Positions 41,479-52,283 of a stretch of 64,000 bases of DNA are shown here, piece after piece. Each line of letters starts with the position of its first letter. Position 1 is the first letter of the stretch. The DNA is from Lithodes maja (Eukaryota; Arthropoda; Malacostraca; Decapoda; Lithodidae), in NCBI GenBank assembly GCA_037953745.1, contig JBAKBP010003154.1, forward strand, positions 1 through 64,000, written 5' to 3'. The notes under the pieces are model-generated. The model worked only from the letters and a program-made list of their open reading frames with translations. It was not told the origin of the DNA and made no database searches. Position numbers and translations under genes: made by a program.

Positions 41479-44130
41479 TGTTATGCCCTGTTTTTCTACA
41501 GGTTTAACTTGGGTAATGTGAGTTCTGAATGACTGGGTATAGAAGGCTGCATGCACAATACAAGGTATGAGGAATAGAGAACACAAAATAAACACACGGT
41601 AACACGACACAAGTTTACGTTTATTTAAGTAAAGAAATAAAGAGCATAGAAAGATAGTTATATTCGCACAAAACAAATGATAGAAGGGAACTGCTAGCAT
41701 TAGCGGATCTGGATGGAGCCTAGTCTCCCACTTCCAACGTTCAGGTATAATCTTCTGATCACGGGTTTAATTAGCAAGTTTATATTTTTACTGGAAGACC
41801 TCAATATATTCGTATAATTCAATGTCACTGATTTGACCTCTTGCTGGCTGGTCGCGTGCCCAAGTAGCAGCTCACAGTTAGGATTAGACACGCGTATTGT
41901 AGAACACGGCAATCTCTAGTAACCTCATGGGGGTACTGAACTAAGTTTGATATTCTTGAAGCAGAAATACGTAGAACACAAATCAGTGGGCGACGTTAGA
42001 TATCACTAGAGTTTGAATATCTGAATAAGGTAATTACGAGAGTCAAAGTCGCCTGTTAATTAAAGAGCACTGATCGCTTAGTACGTCCCAAATGGAATGG
42101 TTAAATATGAATTGCGCTGGACAAGGTCTTAGCCACTTTATAGAAAGTTAATAAGTGAGTATCAAGCTAGTACTATAACACTTAGTACTAGCAACATGAA
42201 TCTTGAATAGTATGGGTAGATCTGGTCCTGGTTATCTTGCTTCCGGTGATGTTGGGGGCTAACGACTGGTTCCTCGGCCGTCCAGATGGTCCAAAATGTA
42301 GGAAGTTCTCAAGTCGGATCTCTTGATGATCGTTGCTGGCTACACACTTATATACCCACGAATTTGTGTGAAGGTTATAAGGTGCACGTTAGGACTTGTA
42401 CATGGACAGATGCTTCTATCAGTCTTCTCTGCCACGGAGTCTGCCGGATCTGGAATCTCTCAACTCCGGAACAACACAAGGCAGAGCTAGAGGTAAACTG
42501 CAGGGTAGTGACCACTGGTTGGTGTCTAGCTTTCAACTGATTTGACTGGGGGCGGGAGTTAGATTTATAGGCTCGGTTCTGGACCCTGTAGACAGTAGGG
42601 ATCTCGAGTCTTATGAACTTAATTGAGCTCTCAATAGAAATGGAGACTAGGTAAGATGGTATTTACTGTTGTGGCACAGGGCTATAGGAAAACCTTTATA
42701 TTTCATATAACTGAGCCTTAGTAAGAGGTACTATTTTGGCTATACTGGACGTATTTAAGGGAGAGAGACTGGATCTACTTTGCGAGGAGGATGGGGACAG
42801 CTGTGATAGGAACGTCTCTCTAGATTGTTCAATCTTCATTCTATGGTATAGCTGAGGTGCTAATTTAGTGATCAGAGCATGCAAGAAAGGTAAATGGTTT
42901 ATTGTGAGCTAATAGAGGTTAGTAAAGGTGTTAGTCATTCATGGTTAGTTCATTGACAGGAAGAATTCCTGTGCTATCTGGCAATGACTCGAAAGTCAAA
43001 ACAGGGGCCAGGTATACCTCCGCGGGGGTGGGGGTCTCCCTCCTCGGGTGGGCCAAAAGGGGGAGCTGGGCGCACTCTCTCTGTGATCGTCGTCCGGCGG
43101 CTGTGGCTAGGGGCTTGCCATATCACCAGTGTTTATAATAACCCTCTGTGTATGAGACAGATGTGGGTGTCTTTAATACCAAAACCGAAGGTGCCTTAGC
43201 TAGCTGGTTTTACTCGGCTGGTTGTTAATTGTAGAGTTTGCTGGATGTGGTGGAGACTGGGTTGCTAACTCTGCCACATTTATCTGGAAGTATGGCAATA
43301 GAAGTTAGTAACTGGCGGGGCGGCTAGCCTCGCACCGACGACCATTGGGTGCAGGGTTGTGAATGTGTTGTAAGAGAATAGATGGCATGCAAGGGGCTAG
43401 TAAAGTTCTAATGTTGTTCTGGCCTACTAAGTGAAGGTAGGCTGGATAGGAGTATATATATAAAAGGTTGGAGAGCGTTAGCAACGGACAATTCAAGGAT
43501 CTTCAAGAGGTATGAGAGAGAGGCTAGGTCGGACAAGAGTCGAGAAGCGCGGGAATTCTTACTGAGAGGGGGGGAGAGTTCAAGGGCTACAGGGAAATTT
43601 TGCCCCTAAGGTCCCTGGGCGTGGGGGTGGCATTAGGCTACACTTGATATGGAAAGTTTGAAAAGGCAGTAGAATACGTTAGCCAAAATATGCTACCGGG
43701 GAATGCAACTATGGGGTGGTATATGAGTCTGGAAAAGATAGAGTTATGTGATCAGTCCGAGGGTTATGGATACTATTAGTTGGTCCTGGGAACTGCGTTT
43801 TCTATTAAATATAAATATAAATACCAACAAAAGCGGCAGTTCGTAGGGGTACTTAGTTATTGTTTCGGGGTACTTATGACAGATACTGGTAACCAGGTTA
43901 TCTTATACAATCTCTGGTTGGGGTAAGAGGTGTAAGACACGAAGTAAATTGGCGTAGTGTGGGCTGTGGATACGAAGGAGGCAAGGGGAAGACGTATGAC
44001 AATTGTGGAAAGTAAATGGAAAAAGGTGAACACAATGGCGGATAAAAATACTTAACCTAAGGATTGCATACATAGATTTATGGGGCGATGGGTCTTCATA
44101 AAGCTTAGTCTGGCAAGACAAGATGTTAGG
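41479..44130. other. unassigned AT-rich region, possible LTR sequence
   Basis: Starts TGTTATGCCCTG exactly where the LINE RT is cut, a typical LTR opening, but I did not find a matching CA end, primer site, partner LTR or coding region. No ORF over 85 codons here looks like a protein I know. The tract CACGTTAGG...CATGGACAGATGC near 42385 and the (TAG)-rich 43450-43900 part are not explained. Confidence 0.35.
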
Positions 44131-44731
44131 GAATGTTAATATTGATACTTAGTTACTAGAGGAACAATGCAAGGGGCGACTGAGCACGGGTTACATATAT
44201 CTATACTCGTCATGGAAAATGATATAAGAGGTCTAGGGACAATCGTGGGTGTTTTAACTTCTAAAATATATAACATCTACTTCTCGGATGCAAGAACATA
44301 CATAGATATAATTATGGCTGTCTGATGTGTTGGCATTGGCTCAACGTCGGGACAGGGCATGGTTGTTTTTTTTATATGAATGTATATTCCTGTTCATCAT
44401 CTTTGTAGCAAGGACAGTGCCGCTATGTCGTATCAATGCTGGTGGCAGTTAATATTATAGACTTAGTTACTAGAGGAACAAATGCAAGGGGCGACTGGGC
44501 AGTGGGCACGGGTTACATATATCTATACTAGTCATGGAAAATGATATAAGAGGTCTAGGAACAAACGTGGGTGTTTTAACTTCTAAGATATATATAAAAT
44601 CTACTTCTCGGATGTAAGAACATACATAAATATTATGGCTGTCTGATGTGTTGGCATTGGCTCAACGTCGGGACAGGGCATGGTTGTTTTTAATATGAAT
44701 GTATATTCCTGTTCATCATCTTTGTAGTTAG
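44131..44731. repeat. tandem duplication, about 318-bp period
   Basis: 44145-44411 (ACTTAGTTACTAGAGGAACA through CATCATCTTTGTAG) recurs at 44460-44731 with scattered substitutions, a small insertion (GCAGTG) and a changed poly-T length. No function is seen. Confidence 0.85.
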
Positions 44732-44960
44732 GAGTGTAGGACACGAGGGGGTTAGTGTACGTGAGGTGTGGAAAAATGGTCAGTTTAGAAAAGGTAACAA
44801 GGTGTGGCCATGAGCTGCTTAGCCCTGCGGGCTTGGGCCTGTCTGAAATGGCTGGCTCGGTCAGCTGGTCCTTTCGTTCTGTGGACCTTTCTTCCGGGTG
44901 TTTCTGTGTGGTGTTCGCTCGTGGCTTCTGTGGTGGGCTTCTTGTTCTGGGGCATTTTAA

Positions 44961-45127
44961 ACCATAATATAATAAACATGTTACCATGGTACTGAAGGGG
45001 TTAATGTACCCATATAATAATAACCATAATATAATAAACATGTTACCATGGTACTGAAGGGGTTAATGTACCCATATAATAATAACCATAATATAATAAA
45101 CATGTTACCATGGTACTGAAGGGGTTA
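44961..45127. repeat. 62-bp satellite, about 2.7 copies
   Basis: ACCATAATATAATAAACATG begins at 44961, 45023 and 45085. Each unit contains GGTACTGAAGGGGTTA, with TTAA present in the first two units. CCCCTTCAGTACC-TTAA is the form of a piggyBac-type terminus. Confidence 0.88.
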
Positions 45128-45194
45128 TATATATTAATTATATATAAGGGGTAAATACGATCTCAATAAACCCACTGAATAACATAGCACCTTC

Positions 45195-45530
45195 TTAAGG
45201 GGAGATTTCCACTTGAGGGATATTTTTTCTGGACCCCTTTTCCCTCATGCTTAGTCCCATTGCCTTTGAGATTTTAAGACGTTTGCCCCATTAGTTTGGC
45301 GATTTTAAGAACTTTCGCCCTATTTCTGTCAATGTTAAGACTTTTCGTGCCATTTAGGTGTCAATTTTTTCCTGGCGAGCGATAGCGAGCCTGTAATTTA
45401 AGAGCAACCGGCCTTCGGCCGGGAAATTTTTCTACCGAAAAATGTACAAATTTATCTTGAAAGGGGGTCTAGGGGTGTTATTATAAGCTTGATGGATGTC
45501 TAGGGGATCAAACTAAAAACCTCCCCTTAA
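45195..45530. mobile_element. TTAA element carrying the GGCGAGCGATAGCGAGCC motif
   Basis: TTAA at 45195-45198 and 45527-45530. Inner ends GGGGAGATTTCC and, in reverse complement, GGGGAGGTTTTT. The interior has phrases GCCCCATTAGTTTGGCGATT and CCTGGCGAGCGATAGCGAGC, also seen at 60698-61051. A strong hairpin AACCGGCCTTCGGCCGG stands at about 45409. Non-coding. Confidence 0.75.
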
Positions 45531-45720
45531 CCTGCATACAATCATCAAACTTTGGCCAGAATCAAAGGTAAAAAGACGTCATCGTGTTGAAAGGGTTAAC
45601 ACCTTCAGTACCATGACACCATTAATTTAGGCTCTGTCTTGAGTCTTGTCTTGAATCACCACCATGCACCTCGGTCATCTGTAAGCTGACACCCCTCCTC
45701 CCACCCAACACTGTTTTCAC

Positions 45721-45956
45721 TTAACCCTCTCACGTCCTTGATGCAATTTTGAGCCTATTAGGGATACTTTAAAGCCTTTGTTACCGTCAGGGGTATTTAT
45801 AAACCTTTAGTTTATTTGCTTCAACCTGTGCAGTTGTCTTTGAGTTTAGCTGTGGGCAGAAAACTAATTTTGGAGAGGTAATTATAAGAGTGAGAGAAAT
45901 CTATTTCTTATTGCTAATCTGGCAACCTCTGCATCATAAGGATGTGAGAGGGCTAA
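45721..45956. mobile_element. TTAA MITE in RTE copy
   Basis: TTAA at 45721-45724; at the right the flank reads CTAA (45953-45956), probably a mutated TTAA. Inner ends CCCTCTCACGTCCTTGATGC and, in reverse complement, CCCTCTCACATCCTTATGAT, a good terminal inverted repeat. It has no ORF of its own. Confidence 0.7.
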
Positions 45957-46347
45957 TGTTTCTCAACTCCATCCCTCCACCTAATTTTTGGTCTGCCTTT
46001 CCCTGTTTGCCCTTCCACCTCACTCTCATACTCTGTTTTAGTCATTCTTTCATTCACCATAATTATGCTTGACATGACCGACCACAACACTCACATAATT
46101 CCTCCTTCACCTGTCTACCTCTCATTGTGACTCCACAAGCACTTCTTTAAATACTTATCTCCAGCCCTCTCACTCTTGATTCATGTCTCTCCAACAACAC
46201 CCATGCTTCACTCTCATATATGTCAATGTTGGGATTACCTCACTATCATACAATGACTTATTTACTTTTATGCTTACCATCCTATTCCTTCTCACTGCTT
46301 TCAGCGTTCCTACAATCCTCTTCCCCTGTTGTACCGTATCTCGCACT

Positions 46348-46945
46348 TAACCCGGAAAGTGTGGATCTCCTTATAAGAGGTTTACCGGTGCGCTGCAGAT
46401 CTCCTCATATAATCCAAAGCCTAAATTTTGTTTTTTTAAATCAGCCCAGTATAATTTTTTTTGTTTAATTGCCCCTTGGCCATGGCAAATATCACTCCTC
46501 CACATCCCCTCCTCCCCCCCCCCCCTCCTTCAATTATCACCTATTCTCCCTCTTATTCCCTTATTCTTAGGTATATTTTCGTGCTAACAATAGCGAGATG
46601 CTAGCAGGCTGTGCTCATATGTGTTACCAAGCGAGTGCAAGAGAGAGAGAGAGAGAGTATCGATCGACAGTCTCTCTCCAGACGTGGGGAGGAGTGGGAG
46701 GCTGGCTCACACTCGATGATTACAACTCCCGGCCTCTGTTGCCAATTTTGACCAGCCAAACGCTGTTTCCACTTGTTTTATTGCTGTAACAGGTTAATAC
46801 CTTTATAATCAACGTAAAATAGGCGCATATGGATAAGTATTAATGATATTTATGGTACGATGACGATTTGAGTGAAGGAAACCATCTAAATACCTCCTCA
46901 CAGGAGTGGCTGCATACTATAGGGGGTACACAGCGGAGAGGTTAA
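46348..46945 (-). mobile_element. TTAA MITE family B, diverged copy 4
   Basis: TTAA at 46348-46351 and 46942-46945. Order and phrases match family B in inverted orientation: GCCCCTTGGCCATGGCAAAT, ATATTTTCGTGCTAACAATA, GTGCAAGAGAGAGAGA, TCGATCGACAGT, AGGTTAATACCTTTATAATC, GGCGCATATGGATAA. Many substitutions and small indels make it a much older copy than the other three. Confidence 0.78.
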
Positions 46946-47749
46946 TCCACTATTATCCCATCTTTACACATTACACTGCCCAATTACTTAAATAAGCTGA
47001 GATTCTCCATTGCCTGACCACCATAAGGTCTGATCCCACATCTTTCTTGGTCTTCCCCTTGTGCAGCTCCCCCCACGTTCACAGACTTGCATCATGGCAC
47101 CCAAATTAGTTCATCCATTCTTTCCACATGCCCGAATCATCGAAGCCCACTAGTACACATCTCATCTTGTTGCATTCCATTCTGTTGATATCATCCACTT
47201 TGACAAGCCATGTTTCTGAAGCATAGGTCATTGCGCTTCTAACACATGAAGTGTATACCTTTCCCTTCAAGGGGAGAGGGAGTCTTCTCAGTGAGTAGTG
47301 GCATCAGCTCTCTGAACTTTCCCCAGCCGCATCTAAGTCTGGCGATAGTGGCGGCCTCGGCCCCACCACCGGCAGATCTCCCAAGTACCAAACTGTACAT
47401 ACAGTATATAATATACTGTACATTTTAAACCCTTGCTTTAGCCCAACATTCAGATCAAAGAATCACTCCATTCATCCTCTACACTGTTGCCCTTGCAGCC
47501 TCGTACATGCTCTTCACTGCTTCCCTCAACTTACCAACTATCTTCTGTACATTCCACAAACTTTCTATATTAACTCTGTCATAGGCTGTCTCCAAGTCAA
47601 TGGAGGCAGCATACAACGTCCGTCCATTCTCCAGATATTTCTCCACAAAGAGAAGGTCTGGTCTACCATCTACACAGCCTCTTCCCTTCCTAAACCCATC
47701 CTGTTCCTCACCAACCCATTGTTCTGTTACCTCTCTTATTCTTTCGACC

Positions 47750-48061
47750 ACTATCCTACATGTGTATATGAAGTGTCATTTCATGCCTGGATGTGAGGTG
47801 GGCGGGTATTGTGGGGGTGAAGCTTCACTGCGTGTTTGCCTGCTGAGACTAGAACCTCTCCGGGAGGTTTGGGACCTTGGAATCGTTTGCTGGTGACCTC
47901 AAATGGACCTGGGTCTCTGGGTCTTCTCCTGGGTGACCTAGATGTGCGAGTTTTTTTTATTTTCTGTTTGGGCTCTGTCTCATGTTGGCCACCCCCAACT
48001 ATGGGGTATGTGCCTATATATATATACACACACACATACATACATACAATACTATCCTACA
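47750..48061 (+). mobile_element. SINE-like insertion with 11-bp duplication
   Basis: ACTATCCTACA occurs at 47750-47760 and 48051-48061. The insert between ends in a simple TATATACACACACATACATA tail, so it is in plus orientation. The body (about 240 bases) has no ORF I trust. I could not identify clear A and B boxes, so it is SINE-like by structure only. Confidence 0.55.
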
Positions 48062-48561
48062 GTACATCTTCTCTACTATGCTAAGGAGACCTATCCCCCT
48101 GTGATTGCCATTGCCACACACTCTTGTCTCCCTTTATATAGGGGGATTAGTAAGCCTGATTTCCAGTCTTCAGGCACACTTCCCTTGTCTCATGCTAGTG
48201 TTCACATATTCCAATACCATTCGATCACTACCTCACCTCCATACTTCAGCTCTCACCCCCACACACTCCAGGGTTCAATCCCCTGGTGGTGTGTGTTGAT
48301 CATACAAATATGTTATAACTAAAACATTGAACACTGCTGCTGAAACACATTAAAGTGCCTTTGTAATATATCCTAATATTATGCAGTTGTATCTATATAA
48401 TTAACTAAAGTGTTAACAATGTTTTGTTGGTTTAATCCATACTATAATGTATACCCTAATACTTTGCAACCTTATCTGTATCAATAACTTGTTATATTTA
48501 ACCCTTTGGCTGCGGGACCCGTTCAGGAACGTTCTGGCAATTTGAAGCAGTTTACAGGCCC

Positions 48562-49527
48562 TTAACCCTTCCCGCCCGGGCAGCATTTTAAAATTACACT
48601 GCGGCAGATGGCCAGGAGCCCGGGTGTCATTTTAAAATCTTTAAGCTTGAAAGCCTATTAATCTTGGTTTGAAAGCCGTGTGTCCGACGCATGTAAACAA
48701 AGCCTGTCTTTGTGACACCGCACCTCCGAAGCCAAGGAGACGTCGAATCAATATTGTTATTGTATGCTATGACGAAATTAGTGTCTGTAAAGGTCCAATA
48801 TTGCGAACATCGCATATAATCTCTCTCCACGGAAATTGTCATCACAACTGAACCAGCTGACCTAGGGAGCTCTACTCAACGCCAGTTTACAGATTAGAAA
48901 CAGCACTACGTTTAGAGATGCGTGGAAATTCTCTAGCAGTTAAAATAACAAAGATACGGGTAGCCTATTAACCCTCCTGGCCCGGGCAGGCTCTCAAAAT
49001 GACAGTGTGGGCTACCCGGGCGATTTGGCCGAAAAACGTCTAGGCCTAGGCTACCGTATTTTTGTTTAGTTTAACTGCTAGAAATTTCCCACGCATCTAT
49101 AAATGTAGTGCGGTTTCCAATCTGTAGACTGGCGTTGAGTAGAGCTCTCTATGTCAACTGGTTCAGTTGTGATGACGATTTCAGTGGAGAGCACTTGCAG
49201 GCGATGTTAGCAATATGACGATCTTTTCACTACTGAAACAACGACATACAGACATACAATAACAAACGAGTCTTCTCTTTCTTGTTTTCGGAGGTGCGGT
49301 GACGTAACGATCGGCTTTGTTTACATGTGTCGGACGCACGGCGTTCAGACCAAGCTGAATAGGCTTTCAAGCTTACAGATTTTAAAATGACAACCGGGCA
49401 CCTGCCCTTCATTCGTGGTGTCATTTTAAAATGACAACCGGGCCAGGAGGGTTAAAGACGTTTTTCGGCCAGATCGCCCGGATCTCAACAAGTCCTTAGG
49501 ATGGCGAGCCCGGGCAAGAAGAGTTAA
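48562..49527. mobile_element. TTAA MITE (outer) with nested TTAA MITE
   Basis: TTAA at 48562-48565 and 49524-49527. Inner ends CCCTTCCCGCCCGGGCAGC and, in reverse complement, CTCTTCTTGCCCGGGCTCGC. It contains the inner element at 48968-49455. Its right part (AGACGTTTTTCGGCCAGATC) resembles 54700-54730, and AGAGCTCTACTCAAC is shared with about 52275, so it is related to the outer element at 51965-54772. Confidence 0.75.
48968..49455. mobile_element. TTAA MITE (inner), long terminal inverted repeat
   Basis: TTAA at 48968-48971 and 49452-49455. Inner ends CCCTCCTGGCCCGGGCAGG and, in reverse complement, CCCTCCTGGCCCGGTTGTCA, matching for 14 bases. It is non-coding. Parts also resemble the outer element inverted (AGAGCTCTCTATGTCAACTG, GCTTTGTTTACATGTGTCGG), so inner and outer are related families. 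Confidence 0.8.
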
Positions 49528-50407
49528 AGCCTGTGAAGAGAGTGCAATTGAGCGGGAGCGCAGCAGGCCTATGTCCGCTCTCCAGCTCGGCGGCTGGTGC
49601 ACTGAAGAGTGAGAACCATATCTCACGAGATTTATGCAGTACAGTACTGTACTGCCAAAGGCAAATGTAGCGCGACATTCTTCATTATTAGCGAATATTT
49701 GCCGATGCCAATGGTAGCGCTGCAGATGAACCCCGCTCGCTACGAAGCTCGCTCTGGTGTAATTTTGAAGCTATTTTCTTCTAGTTTTTGGCTGAATAAA
49801 TTTCATTTTATTCAGACACTTGCTTAATCATTTAGGAGTACCTGAATGAGCCCTAATATAGCAGAAATATGCGGAAATATGCCTGCAGCTTAAGTGGTAA
49901 CAAAATAGTTTTCACATGTTTTTGTTGGTATAATCTTATATCCTGTAACTAAATATTATACATCATTATCTATATTACTTATTGTATCTTTAATTTTAAC
50001 AAATCAATTATCAGTATATTTTGTTCCAACTGTACTTGCTGTCAGTTAAAAGGCAAGAGGGATCAGCAAATATTTACATTGTATCACTTATTTGTTCAGT
50101 ATTCCTTCTAGCATATTTTGTTGTAACTTTGAAATACAAGTTTGTAATATAGATGTATATTTCCTAGCCCAATATTTTCCGTGCATGAATTATTTTGTAT
50201 ATATAGATGATGACAGAACCTATATGGACTCAAACTTATTTCTCTGTATGTGGTGGACTGGACCTATCAGAGTGAGAGTTGGTGTCCTCTATTTCCCACA
50301 GCCAATTATCTGACTTTCTTTTTCATCATTATTGTTTCCTTCCCCCACAGCCTCACGCTGACAGCCCACTGGCACAAGTCACCCTTCCTCTGGCCATAGT
50401 GTGGTAG
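49528..50407. other. AT-rich region, no gene recognised
   Basis: Contains the short repeat CAGTACAGTACTGTACTG near 49639 and otherwise no recognisable feature. The short frames at 50092-50313 and nearby show no known motif. Confidence 0.5.
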
Positions 50408-50830
50408 GTGGATGGTCACTCACATCTATGTAAATCTGTAGAGAAAGTTGGGAGCCTAGCTAAGCTGAAGATCCCATTGGGATTTCCTGCATTACACACT
50501 TGGTCTATGACCAAGTCCTCTACAATTTTCTTCGCCTTGCGTATATCATTTTTTGCAGTTCACTTAGCTGCCAGATATTCCTCTTTGCTGCATCCTTTCT
50601 TCAATGCTTTGATGAAACATCATCTTTTCTCCTTTATTGCATTTTCAACCTTGTCATTCCACCACCAAGAAATCTTATGCCTAGTTGGACCCTTAGTTTT
50701 GCCAAAGACTTTGTCAGTGGCGACAAGGCTACGTTCAAGGAAGTTCCATTGGCTATTTACATCATTTGGCTTAGCACCCCTATTCCTATCCATTTCCTCC
50801 AGTTCGCTGCAAAACCTACCCCTGTAGACC
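50408..50830 (-). pseudogene. LINE linker fragment between endonuclease and RT
   Basis: On the minus strand one frame reads KGPTRHKISWWWNDKVENAI, then KALKKGCSKEEYLAAK and DIRKAKKIVEDL. The WWN-E/D-V..A motif followed by a basic, alanine-rich helix is typical of the linker between endonuclease and RT in RTE-type and related LINEs. Both ends are missing. Confidence 0.6.
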
Positions 50831-51159
50831 TATTCAGATATATTCAACAACCATATATTCCACGAATAACTTCGCGAACGGATAACGGAAGCTACGTAAC
50901 GTCACCGGTGATATGCTGAGAGTCACACAGCAAAAAGTTGGTTGTTGGTTGGATGTGCTGAGAGCTACAAACGGGAGCCCACATTGAAGTGTTATGAAAC
51001 TATTGTGTACAATAATTGTTTTAATGTTTTCTAAAACTCTATTATGTAATTCATATAACACACAAAACCGCATCATTATATCTTTAATAGGTTTGATTTA
51101 TTTAAAAAATTAAATAACTCAAGGACTTTACAAGCACCCTGTATAAATACTGTAGGATA

Positions 51160-51405
51160 AATACAGTAGAAATTATGATACAGTTTTTACCACCATGCAC
51201 TCCTTATTCAAGAGCTGTGCTAGGGTGGTGCCCTGACCTGATGATCAGGGACTTAAATGAATAGTTGCCATAGATTGCTAGACTGCACCATCCACCAACA
51301 GCACTGGTGTCTGCCAATAACACACACTGGCTGGCCCGAGACTCCAACCGTCAACCTCACGGCTTGCAGGCGAGTACTCTACCAACCGCGCTACAGCCTG
51401 TGGCC
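51160..51405 (-). mobile_element. tRNA-derived SINE
   Basis: The minus strand starting near 51403 reads CAGGCTGTAGCGCGGTTGGT, an A-box-like TAGCGCGGTTGGTAGAGTA, an anticodon-arm-like CTCGCCTGCAAGCCGTGAG, and a degenerate B box GGTTGGAGTCTC. It continues into an unrelated body (GCAGACACCAGTGCTGTTGG) down to about 51160. A tRNA-like head with a non-tRNA body is the structure of a SINE; a plain tRNA gene is unlikely because the 3' half of the acceptor stem is not evident. Confidence 0.6.
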
Positions 51406-51410
51406 GTACG

Positions 51411-51960
51411 ATAAATAAATATATAGGATAAATAGATAGATAAATGTACTGTATATGATGTATGTATGTATATACTCAGGCACATATACCATAACTGGGG
51501 GTGGCTGACTCGAGACAGAGCCTGAACAGAAATAACATTTAAAGTTTTAATTCTTAGGGTCCGGGTCCTTTTTGCGTCCCCTTACACTGTTTCGTCTAGT
51601 AGGTGAATCTTACAGGGGAGGAGGGTTCCTAGCCTCCCGCCCCCAGAAGGATAATTAGGACAGTAAAAGAGACAGACAGAAATGGCTTGGTAGAGGATGC
51701 CAAACCTCACCCTGGATAGGACCAGAATAATTATAGATAAATTAATAGGATAAATACATAGATAAGTAAAATAAATGAGATATAAATAAATAGGATAAAT
51801 ATAGATAAATAAGATAAAAAGATAGATGCATAAATATATAGGATAAACAATAGATAATACATAGTTGAAACTATAGGAAAAACAGATAAAGTAGGATAAA
51901 CAGATGAATAAATAGGATAAAATATATGACAATCATTAAACGGGAAGCTAAATAGGGTAC
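51411..51960. repeat. (GATAAATA)-type low-complexity region
   Basis: Runs of GATAAATA, GGATAAA and ATAGATAAAT dominate 51411-51470 and 51715-51935. Between them (51490-51715) is a stretch of mixed sequence with GGGGGTGGCTGACTCGAGAC that I cannot assign. Confidence 0.8.
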
Positions 51961-52283
51961 ATACTTAACCCCTTCAACCCGGATGACCTCTTGAACACCC
52001 ATAAAAACCTTGGCCCACGCAACCCGGAAGACCTCTTAAACACCCATGACGTCACAGCCTGTGAGCTTGGTGTGCGAGGCGTCGGTCCGACGCATGTAAA
52101 CAACAGCCGGCTGGACCGACGCTCCGCATCTCCGGCCACAAGAAGGAGAGCGTCGCTTGTTCGTGTGTGCCTGTATGTTGTTGTTCAGTATCGAAAAGTG
52201 GTGTAAAGTGGCTGGTTTGGCCATAAAGTTATCTCCAATGAAATCATCATCACAGCTCACCCAGTTGACTTAGAGAGCTCTAC

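Larger units (their letters stand above)
45640..48300 (-). pseudogene. decayed RTE-like LINE with nested insertions
   Basis: The forward strand parallels 55130-56580 in the same order but with much divergence: CCATGCACCTC...CCCCTCCTCCCA at 45660, TCATTCTTTCATTC at 45990, GCGTTCCTACAATCCTCTTC at 46300, and the RT stretch EEQDGFRKGRGCVDGRPD, DLETAYDRVN, then VKSMYEAA on the minus strand (47751-47479). The part at 48051-48270 matches 56360-56580. It is broken by TTAA insertions (45721-45956, 46348-46945) and a SINE-like insertion (47761-48050), plus many frameshifts. The 46946-47440 part is not clearly matched. Confidence 0.65.

Noticed and set aside
41479..44130. A complete LTR or LTR element starting TGTTATGCCCTG
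   Set aside because: No matching CA end, primer site, partner LTR or polyprotein was found, so only an unassigned region is listed.
45590..45650. TTAA with CCCTTTCAACACGATG / CACCTTCAGTACC on either side
   Set aside because: Both sides look like element ends, but the partners could not be placed with confidence between 45130 and 45640.
48499..48561. Another TTAA element start (TTAACCCTTTGGCTGCGGGA)
   Set aside because: The end looks right, but I could not find the matching right end beyond 49527, so no element was called.
51330..51405. Possible functional tRNA gene on the minus strand
   Set aside because: The B box is degenerate and the 3' acceptor half is not clear; it continues into a SINE-like body.
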